Below are positions 57,490 through 64,000 of a stretch of 64,000 nt of DNA, piece by piece. The notes beneath the pieces are model-generated. The model was not told where the DNA came from. It ran no database searches and saw nothing but the letters and a program-made list of their open reading frames with translations. Within the stretch, counting starts at the first letter, position 1. Each line of letters begins with the position of its first letter. This DNA comes from Clostridium algidicarnis DSM 15099. GTDB taxonomy: Bacteria; Bacillota; Clostridia; Clostridiales; Clostridiaceae. Where the stretch lies: NCBI RefSeq assembly GCF_002934235.1, contig NZ_PTIS01000012.1, forward strand, positions 1 to 64,000, in the 5' to 3' direction. A program made the position numbers and the translations under genes.

Positions 57490-57519
57490 TTGTTATTAAA
57501 AATAAAAATATAGTATAAT
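57490..57519 (+). promoter_or_regulatory. Promoter of the ABC-F gene
   Basis: TTGTTA (57490-57495) and TATAAT (57514-57519), 18-bp spacer, 34 bp before the ATG, so the leader is short and no attenuator is likely. Confidence 0.55.
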
Positions 57520-57553
57520 GTAGTCAATAATAAAAAAACAAGGCGGTATTAAT

Positions 57554-59467
57554 ATGATTGTTATTGGTTGTAAAAATATTTCTAAAAGTTATGGTGTAGA
57601 TGTAGTATTAAATAAAGTAACTTTTTCTATAAACGAAGGTGATAAAGTTGGTTTTATAGGTGCTAACGGAGCTGGTAAATCTACCTTATTCAAAATATTA
57701 ACAGGTGAGCTCACTTATGATATAGGTGATGTATTTATAGATAAAAATAAAGCCCTAGGATATCTTTCACAACATCTTTCACTAGGATCTAATAGTAGTA
57801 TTTATGAAGAAATGCTTTCTGTTTTTAGTGAGCTATTAGCCATTGAAAAAAAACTAAAAGAGTTAGAAATTAAATTAAACGATGGCTATGATCCTACTAA
57901 TGCTTCCTATCATGATAAAGTCATAAAAGACTATACTACTTTAACTGAATTATATAATAATAAAGGTGGATATACCTATAAAGCAAATATTAATAAGGTA
58001 TTAAAAGGATTAGGATTTTTAGAAGAGGATTATGAAAAGCCTATAAATATTCTAAGTGGTGGTCAAAAAACTAGAGTTGCTCTTTGTAAACTTCTTCTTA
58101 CAAAGCCTGAAATATTGCTTCTAGACGAACCTACAAATCATTTAGACCTAGACGCTATAGAGTGGCTTGAAGATTACTTAAAAGGTTATAAAGGAACCAT
58201 TGTTATTATATCGCATGATAGATTTTTCTTAGATGCTATAACTACACACACCTTTGAACTTATTAATGGACACGTAGATTGTTATAACGCAAATTACTCA
58301 AAATATATAGACCTTCGGAAAAAAGAATTTGAAACAAAGCTAAAAGCTTATAATCTGCAACAAATTGAAATTAAAAGACAAGAGGACATTATTGAAAAAT
58401 ATAAATCCTTTAATCGTGAAAAAAGTGTACGTGCAGCAGAAAGTAGAGAAAAAGCTTTAGCTAAAATAGAAAGACTCGAAACTCCTGATAAAGATGCAAA
58501 AGCTTCTAAAATAAAATTCGAAACCTTAATAAAAAGTGGAAATGACGTATTATATGTAGAAAATTTAAGCAAAAGCTTTGGAGAAAACCACCTTTTTTCC
58601 CATGTTAATTTTGATATAAAAAGAGGGGATCGTATAGCCCTTATTGGTGAAAATGGAAGAGGTAAAACTACTCTTTTTAAAATTATAATGGACGACATCC
58701 TTGCTAGTACTGGTACTAAGACCTTAGGTAAAAATGTTTTTATAGGATACTATGATCAAGAACAGTCAAACTTAAATGAAAATAAAACAATTATAGATGA
58801 AATTTGGGATGAGTATCCTCACATGACAACAACGCAAGTTAGAAATGCTTTAGCATCTTTTCTTTTCACTGGTGATGATGTTTTTAAAGAAATAAATAAA
58901 TTGAGTGGTGGCGAAAAGTGTAGAATTAACCTTTTAAAGCTCATGCTTTCAAAATCTAATTTTCTATTATTAGATGAACCTACAAATCACTTAGACATTA
59001 TGTCAAGAGAAGCCTTAGAAGATGCCATAAATAACTACGATGGAACTTTACTTATTATTTCTCATGATAGATACTTTTTAAATAAGGTTATAAATAATAT
59101 CTGTGAACTTAATTCAGATGGCATAAAAGAATACCTTGGAAATTATAATTACTTCCAAGAAAAGAAAAAGAATCCCTCTAGATATGAAGGCTTAGAAGAG
59201 CTCCAAAATAAAAGTAAAACTCAGGTGTCTGAAGAAAAACGTAAAAAACGACTTTTAGATAAAAAGGCAAAAGAAGAAGAAACTAAACTTAAATCTTTAG
59301 AACAAGATATTTCATCTAATGAGTCAAATATACTAAAACTTCAAGAACTACTGTGTTTAGAAGAGGTTTATTCAAACGCAGAAAAGAGTGAATCTATTAA
59401 CAAAGAATTGCTACAACTACAAAAGGTCTCAGAAACCTTATATGAAGAATGGGAAAAGCTGATATAG
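57554..59467 (+). CDS. ABC-F family ATPase
   Basis: 637 aa, two ABC domains without membrane helices. Walker A GANGAGKST and GENGRGKTT; signatures LSGGQKTR and LSGGEKCR; Walker B LLLDEPTNHLD twice, then a linker with basic helix (about 245-330) and a C-terminal coiled coil (about 540-637). These proteins act on the ribosome as translation factors or protect from antibiotics. The C-terminal coiled coil fits the Uup/YdiF-type more than Vga/Lsa-type. AAGGCGG precedes the ATG. Confidence 0.93.
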   Translation: MIVIGCKNISKSYGVDVVLNKVTFSINEGDKVGFIGANGAGKSTLFKILTGELTYDIGDVFIDKNKALGYLSQHLSLGSNSSIYEEMLSVFSELLAIEKKLKELEIKLNDGYDPTNASYHDKVIKDYTTLTELYNNKGGYTYKANINKVLKGLGFLEEDYEKPINILSGGQKTRVALCKLLLTKPEILLLDEPTNHLDLDAIEWLEDYLKGYKGTIVIISHDRFFLDAITTHTFELINGHVDCYNANYSKYIDLRKKEFETKLKAYNLQQIEIKRQEDIIEKYKSFNREKSVRAAESREKALAKIERLETPDKDAKASKIKFETLIKSGNDVLYVENLSKSFGENHLFSHVNFDIKRGDRIALIGENGRGKTTLFKIIMDDILASTGTKTLGKNVFIGYYDQEQSNLNENKTIIDEIWDEYPHMTTTQVRNALASFLFTGDDVFKEINKLSGGEKCRINLLKLMLSKSNFLLLDEPTNHLDIMSREALEDAINNYDGTLLIISHDRYFLNKVINNICELNSDGIKEYLGNYNYFQEKKKNPSRYEGLEELQNKSKTQVSEEKRKKRLLDKKAKEEETKLKSLEQDISSNESNILKLQELLCLEEVYSNAEKSESINKELLQLQKVSETLYEEWEKLI

Positions 59468-59487
59468 TAATTACTATATCAGCTTTT
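59454..59487. terminator. Perfect 34-bp palindrome terminator overlapping the ABC-F stop
   Basis: 17-bp arms AAAAGCTGATATAGTAA and mirror with no spare loop bases; the ABC-F TAG lies inside. T-runs on both sides let it serve the convergent HtrA gene too. Confidence 0.8.
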
Positions 59488-59511
59488 TAAACTTATCTCT
59501 TCTTGTTAAAT

Positions 59512-60792
59512 TTACTTTTTTTCCTGTAATGTGAGATTTATAGTTTTACTTTTTCCTTCCCTATAAACTTCAATGCTAACCTCATCACCATTATTTTTTT
59601 GAGATTTTAGCTTATTTAATTCAGCCATAGTATTTACCTTATTACCATCAAAACTTGTTATGACATCTGATGGTCTTATTCCAACCTTTTCTGCTGGACT
59701 AAATTCTATAACCTCCATAACATAAACTCCCACAGGTATTTTGTTTTCTTTAGATACATTTTCTGATATATCTCTTCCCCTAATGCCTATTTCTAATATA
59801 GGTTTTGATAAATCTCCAAGTTTTGCTTTAGCTTGATTTATAGGTATAGAAAAACCAATACCTTCTACGCCACCTTCTGCTGATTGTGAATTAATCTTTG
59901 CAGTGTTCATACCTATAACTTGACCTCTTGAATTTAATAAAGGGCCACCGCTGTTACCAGGATTTATAGCTGCATCTGTTTGAATAAGTGTTAAGTCTTT
60001 ACCACCTATATTTATGGTTCTATTTATTGCACTTACTATACCCGATGTTACTGTACCTAAAAATTCTTTTCCTAGAGGGTTTCCTATTGCAACAACAGAT
60101 TCTCCTGCTTGAACAGAATCCGAATCTCCAAGTTCTACTACTCCTGGCATCTTCATTTCTTCCTTTATTTTAACTGCAGCTATATCATTTTCTGCATCGT
60201 AGTTTATAACTTTTGCTTCAACTTCCTTACCATCATTTAATACTACTTTCACATCTTGAGCACCTTTTATAACATGATAATTTGTAAGTACATAACCTTC
60301 TTCATTTATTATAAATCCAGAACCTATGCCCTCTGTTGCTTGATTTCCAAAAATACCATAGTCTTTTATACTTTTGGTAGTAACTCCAACCACAGCCGGA
60401 CCCACCTTATCTATAATTTCAGTAACCGTTAAGGCATCTTTCTCTTCTCTTAAAGTAGTAGGTCCATAATCTTTGCTTTTTTCTTCTATTATAGTTTTAT
60501 ATAATGCTGTATTTTTAAAATCTTTACTTTGTGGAGCTATATATAGTACTCCAGCTGCTCCTAGAAGTCCTCCTATTATAGAAAATATCAATGACAAGGC
60601 CACATATGGGAAGATACTTCTATCTCTATTTCTTTTCTTTTTATTATTTATTTTCTCCATACTTGTATTCTCCCTTCGATGATTTTTATTATTATTTAAG
60701 GGGTCTTCTTTTGGTATAATAATAAAATCTGGTGAATATCCTTGCATGTTCGCTTTTGTACCTTCAAAGTTGTTTTCATACCTATCATCCAT
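59512..60792 (-). CDS. HtrA/DegP-type membrane-anchored serine protease
   Basis: 426 aa. A cytosolic Asn/Arg-rich N-terminus, one membrane helix (about 62-85), a trypsin-like domain with H173 (NYHVIKG), D203 (ENDIAAVK) and S281 (NPGNSGGPLL), then one PDZ domain (about 325-415). It degrades damaged exported proteins. The start is the ATG 9 nt after GAGG; an ATG three codons earlier sits on the ribosome binding site. Monocistronic. No CssRS-like genes nearby. Confidence 0.93.
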   Translation of the reverse strand: MDDRYENNFEGTKANMQGYSPDFIIIPKEDPLNNNKNHRRENTSMEKINNKKKRNRDRSIFPYVALSLIFSIIGGLLGAAGVLYIAPQSKDFKNTALYKTIIEEKSKDYGPTTLREEKDALTVTEIIDKVGPAVVGVTTKSIKDYGIFGNQATEGIGSGFIINEEGYVLTNYHVIKGAQDVKVVLNDGKEVEAKVINYDAENDIAAVKIKEEMKMPGVVELGDSDSVQAGESVVAIGNPLGKEFLGTVTSGIVSAINRTINIGGKDLTLIQTDAAINPGNSGGPLLNSRGQVIGMNTAKINSQSAEGGVEGIGFSIPINQAKAKLGDLSKPILEIGIRGRDISENVSKENKIPVGVYVMEVIEFSPAEKVGIRPSDVITSFDGNKVNTMAELNKLKSQKNNGDEVSIEVYREGKSKTINLTLQEKK

Positions 60793-60866
60793 TAAAATCA
60801 TCCTCTCTATACCTATATTCTACCTTTACATATATATTAAACTATAATTGTTACAACTGTATGTCA

Positions 60867-60930
60867 AAATATAAAGTTTTAGTGAGGTATTCAAATTATA
60901 TATTGAAATCCTCACTAAAACTTTATATTT
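60867..60930 (-). terminator. Terminator of the tsaD-hydrolase operon
   Basis: 21-bp perfect arms (60867-60887 and 60910-60930) with an inner TTCAA/TTGAA stem. On the minus strand it follows the hydrolase stop, although its T-run is weak. Confidence 0.75.
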
Positions 60931-60976
60931 AAGTATACTTGCAAATAACAAAAAATATTATTCACCTTTCTATAAA

Positions 60977-61996
60977 TTACTCCTTTTGAGATAACTTATC
61001 TGTATCTTTCAAAATATTTCCTAGATAAAATATAATTGAATTTTCATCTTCTAATGGTATATTATTTATATTAGGTAATACTTTAACTTCAGATTTAGAT
61101 GATAGTTGTGCAAGTTTACTTGCTTCTTTTATATATTCGTCACCTTTATTCTCGCTTAATAAAATTACTAATGGTTTATCTCCTAACATTCCTTGTTGTT
61201 GTAAATCCAAATTATAATCTTTCAAAATATTTAATTCTTCTTTGTATGCTTTCAAATATTTTTTGCTTACAGTAAAGGAATTAAACACTTCTGCATTTTC
61301 TTCTGAAAGAAGTGAAGTTATATCATTTCTTATTTTAATCACATTTATATTATTAAGTATTCTTATAGAACCTATACTGGAAAATGTCTCCTGGACTGAT
61401 TTATTTCTTATTTGTTTTTTTAAATCTTTTTGAGTTTCCTTTGAGCTAAGATCCTTCTCTAATATAGGATTTATGAGTATTGAGCCTATGACTTCATTTG
61501 GATACATTTTAGCAAAATTATTAGCTAATAGTGATCCATATGAATTTCCAACAAATATATAAGGTCCATTAACTGCTCCTTTATATAAAATATCTGAAAG
61601 ATCTTTAACCTCATCCTCTATACTTACATCTTTTCCCGCTCCTTCACTTAAACCATATCCTGCCCTATCATAATAAAAAACTCTAAAATTCTTTGGCATA
61701 CTCTTAACAAGTTTACTCCATTCTAAGTGATCAGCTCCTATATCAGATTCTAGAATTATAGTAGCCTTTCCATGTCCAATTAAATCATAATATATCTTTT
61801 TTTCATTTATGGACACATATTTACCTTTGCCCTTTGCTTTAATGCTCATCTTATGGCTACTTATATTTTCATATAACATTCCAAAAAATGTTACTAAAAA
61901 TAATAATACAACAACTATTTCTATAATTCTTAATTTATTAACTTTCCTTTTGGGTTTGTATTTATGCATACTGTTAGAGTAAGGTAAAAACTTCAT
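60977..61996 (-). CDS. Membrane-anchored alpha/beta hydrolase
   Basis: 339 aa. A basic N-terminus and one membrane helix (about 24-43), then an alpha/beta-hydrolase fold with oxyanion region YYDRAGYGLSEG and nucleophile elbow GNSYGS (Ser near 173). The lid region has many charged residues. A catalytic His could be in PNINNIPLEDEN or nearby but is not clear. It starts 2 nt after the tsaD stop with GGAG 10 nt upstream. Substrate unknown. Confidence 0.8.
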   Translation of the reverse strand: MKFLPYSNSMHKYKPKRKVNKLRIIEIVVVLLFLVTFFGMLYENISSHKMSIKAKGKGKYVSINEKKIYYDLIGHGKATIILESDIGADHLEWSKLVKSMPKNFRVFYYDRAGYGLSEGAGKDVSIEDEVKDLSDILYKGAVNGPYIFVGNSYGSLLANNFAKMYPNEVIGSILINPILEKDLSSKETQKDLKKQIRNKSVQETFSSIGSIRILNNINVIKIRNDITSLLSEENAEVFNSFTVSKKYLKAYKEELNILKDYNLDLQQQGMLGDKPLVILLSENKGDEYIKEASKLAQLSSKSEVKVLPNINNIPLEDENSIIFYLGNILKDTDKLSQKE

Positions 61997-61998
61997 AA

Positions 61999-63021
61999 TT
62001 ATCTTTCTCCTAATTTAAGATTCGGTCTTGCATTTAAATCTAGATCAGATTTTATTCCTTTCATAAACTCAAAATAACCAGCACTTCCTATCATGGCAGC
62101 ATTGTCAGTACATAAAATCGGATCTGGGAATAAAACCTCTATACCTTCTTTATTTCCTTTTTCAATAAGATTTCTTCTAAGTTCTGAATTAGATGCAACT
62201 CCACCTGCTATAGCTATTTTATCTACGCCCTTTATTTTACAAGCCTTAAGAGCATTGTCTGTAAGAACTTCAACTACAGCTTTTTGAAATGATGCAGCCA
62301 CATCTGCTTTATTTACTGTTTCGTTTTTCATTTCCATTTTATTTAGATAATTTAAAACTGATGACTTCACACCACTAAAAGAAAAATCTAAAGTGCCATC
62401 ATGAAAATTAGCTTTAGGGAACTTTATAGCATCTTTATTTCCTTCTTTGGATAGTAAATCTATCTTAGGACCTCCTGGATATCCAAGCCCTAGTGACCTT
62501 GCAACTTTATCATAGGCCTCTCCTGCAGCATCATCTCTAGTTTCACCTATAACCTCAAACTGTCCAAAATCTTTTACATATACAATAAATGTATGTCCAC
62601 CTGATACTACAAGACACATAAATGGTGGTTTTAAATCTTTGTATTGGATAAAATTCGCACTTATATGACCCTCAATATGATTTATACCTATTAAAGGTTT
62701 TTTACTTCCATAGGCTAAACCCTTTGCATATTGTATGCCTACCAAAAGCGCTCCTACAAGTCCTGGACCATATGTTACCGCTATGGCATCTATATCGCTT
62801 AAATCCATAGAAGCTTCTTCTAAGGCTTGTTCTACCACTATATTTACTGCTTCTATATGTTTTCTCGATGCTACTTCTGGAACTACACCTCCAAACTTTT
62901 TATGTGTTTCTATTTGGGATGAAATTATATTTGAAAGAACTTGTCTTCCATTTATTACAACAGCTGCGGCTGTTTCGTCACAACTGCTTTCTATCGCTAA
63001 TATCTTTATATCTTTATCCAT
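61999..63021 (-). CDS. tsaD: tRNA threonylcarbamoyladenosine synthase subunit TsaD
   Basis: 340 aa from the ATG with AAGGA 9 nt upstream (a TTG two codons earlier exists). ASKHA ATPase fold; metal ligands H115 and H119 in NHIEGH, the conserved SSCDETAAA near 12-20, and [11 protein letters not shown] late. With TsaB and TsaE it makes t6A37 in ANN-decoding tRNAs. It is first in an operon with the hydrolase; tsaB and tsaE are not in this window. Confidence 0.95.
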   Translation of the reverse strand: MDKDIKILAIESSCDETAAAVVINGRQVLSNIISSQIETHKKFGGVVPEVASRKHIEAVNIVVEQALEEASMDLSDIDAIAVTYGPGLVGALLVGIQYAKGLAYGSKKPLIGINHIEGHISANFIQYKDLKPPFMCLVVSGGHTFIVYVKDFGQFEVIGETRDDAAGEAYDKVARSLGLGYPGGPKIDLLSKEGNKDAIKFPKANFHDGTLDFSFSGVKSSVLNYLNKMEMKNETVNKADVAASFQKAVVEVLTDNALKACKIKGVDKIAIAGGVASNSELRRNLIEKGNKEGIEVLFPDPILCTDNAAMIGSAGYFEFMKGIKSDLDLNARPNLKLGER

Positions 63022-63245
63022 ATTCAACCATCCTTAATATAATCATTTTATCATTATATTATACTTAATACGTATTATATAATCAATGAGTTCGAAGTCA
63101 ATAAAAAAATTAATACATAAAATTTAAAAATGGCACTTGAGAACATAAGTTTTCAATGATAGAATAATTACCATGGAAATAATATATTTAATGAAGCTAT
63201 AAAGAGCTTTATATAATCTTAAATTCTAATAAAGGAGTAATGTTT

Positions 63246-63872
63246 ATGTCATGCTATTATGCTAAAGTTGTGGTAAAGGGCTCTCCTATATCAAAATCTA
63301 ATTTTAAATTGTTTAATGTTAGTGGACGAGCTATTTTACCTTATAACTCAGGAAAATACCACGATAGATATGCCTTATATGAAGAGGAAATTGCCTATGC
63401 CACAATGTGCCAAAACCCTAATATAACACTTACAGAATCTTTAATAGCAATATTGAAGGTTTATTATAAAAGCTCTAAACGTCACCCTGACACTAACAAT
63501 ATTACTAAGAGTATATTTGATGGAATAGAAAAAAGCGGATTAATAATAAATGATGCTCAAATAAGAAGACTTTATATAGAGGAATTGTATGATAAAGTAA
63601 ACCCTAGGTTTGAATTAGAACTTTACGCAGAAAGTAAGTATAATATATCTTATAAAATAGATGAAAATGAAGCTCTCTTAGACCCAATAGAATATACCCC
63701 ACCATCAAACAAGGTAGTAAAGTCGCCTTCTAATTTGCCTAAAGATAATTTGAAAAAAAGCCATAAAAAATCCTGTTATATTTGCTCAAAATCTTTAGCT
63801 GAAAATGAAGGTATGTCGGCTGATAATGGGAATAAATTTATATGTGAAGGTTGTTTTAAAAAGTTATTTTAA
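63246..63872 (+). CDS. RusA-like protein with a C-terminal Cys4 zinc finger
   Basis: 208 aa. Residues about 5-130 have the RusA (Holliday junction resolvase) fold signature HPDTNNITKSIFDGI, and INDAQI for the second metal loop. The usual PDxDN is here D82-x-N84-N85, so the second catalytic Asp is Asn; K88 and D103 remain. A C-terminal CYIC...CEGC (C177, C180, C200, C203) is an added zinc finger. GGAG lies 8 nt before the second ATG, which is preferred. No phage genes are adjacent. Confidence 0.75.
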   Translation: MSCYYAKVVVKGSPISKSNFKLFNVSGRAILPYNSGKYHDRYALYEEEIAYATMCQNPNITLTESLIAILKVYYKSSKRHPDTNNITKSIFDGIEKSGLIINDAQIRRLYIEELYDKVNPRFELELYAESKYNISYKIDENEALLDPIEYTPPSNKVVKSPSNLPKDNLKKSHKKSCYICSKSLAENEGMSADNGNKFICEGCFKKLF

Positions 63873-63895
63873 TCTTTTGTAATACTTATCATATT

Positions 63896-64000
63896 TTAAA
63901 TATCCATAAGTCTTTCTTTTAATAATTTTATATGAATTGGATTAGTGCCACAGCATCCACCTATATATATTGCTCCTGCTTTATATATAGATTCCATTTC
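63896..64000 (-). CDS. Homocysteine S-methyltransferase family protein, C-terminal end only
   Basis: The window edge cuts the gene; 34 residues plus stop are visible. GGCCGTNPIHI is the zinc-binding GGCCG motif of the homocysteine-binding domain (BHMT/MetH type). It transfers a methyl group to homocysteine. The minus-strand stop is TAA at 63898-63896. The rest lies beyond 64000. Confidence 0.8.
   Translation of the reverse strand, partial: EMESIYKAGAIYIGGCCGTNPIHIKLLKERLMDI

Overview
The window is AT-rich Gram-positive DNA. It has strong AGGAGG-type ribosome binding sites, U-tailed hairpin terminators after most transcripts, a spore-coat gene pair, and the clostridial order tig-clpP-clpX-lon-engB. 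DUF4317, DUF4250, DUF2325, DUF3793 and DUF5685 proteins, a pyrophosphate-type phosphofructokinase and a bacteriohemerythrin all point to an anaerobic spore former of Clostridium sensu stricto. The species cannot be fixed from the sequence. This is a chromosomal backbone segment: I see no tRNA, rRNA, insertion sequence, prophage or CRISPR array.

Layout. 0.1-2.2 kb: an operon of a DUF5685 protein, a Cys-tailed J-domain protein and a membrane protein. 2.2-4.8 kb: a thioredoxin-like/DUF4317 operon behind an attenuator-like leader, then perR. 4.9-9.1 kb: an orphan solute-binding lipoprotein, an anchored DxNxDG protein, a bactofilin, and three small low-complexity or Cys-rich proteins. 9.3-16.0 kb: engB, lon, clpX, clpP and tig. 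16.2-19.7 kb: an anchored protein, a hemerythrin, a CxC miniprotein, DUF4250 and an M23 endopeptidase. 19.8-25.4 kb: thiI with its cysteine desulfurase, PspC, an ECF S-component, a split CotF pair and mnmA, followed by an unassigned structured RNA candidate. 25.7-31.5 kb: clpB, two paralogous HTH-TPR regulators and a 59-aa protein. 31.6-38.3 kb: RNase H, DUF1232, rhomboid, HD-GYP, pepF and a DUF6762-like protein. 38.4-41.4 kb: zinc uptake (znuA divergent from znuC-znuB-fur) around a perfect 7-1-7 operator. 41.4-48.0 kb: a purine permease, an MntP-like pump, PPi-type PFK, a class V aminotransferase, a Met-rich protein behind a sigma-K-like promoter, and an iron-type DUF2325/DUF3793 operon. 48.2-57.2 kb: a MacAB-like exporter and an autorepressed TetR/MMPL/repeat-protein operon. 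57.5-64.0 kb: ABC-F, HtrA, an alpha/beta hydrolase with tsaD, a RusA-like protein with a zinc finger, and the 3' end of a homocysteine methyltransferase gene.

How the genes fit together. Protein quality control dominates (trigger factor, ClpP/X/B, Lon, HtrA, rhomboid, PepF, J-domain). tRNA thiolation and sulfur transfer (NifS, ThiI, MnmA), t6A synthesis (TsaD) and metal or peroxide homeostasis (PerR, zinc Fur-family regulator, Fur-type box) are the other themes. The least explained parts are the DUF5685/J-domain operon, the Cys/Gly-rich cluster at 7.8-9.1 kb, the Met-rich protein at 46.4 kb, and the RNA candidates at 4.0, 25.5 and 38.4 kb. Several starts were moved inward from the longest reading frame to the codon best placed behind a Shine-Dalgarno sequence; this is stated in each entry.
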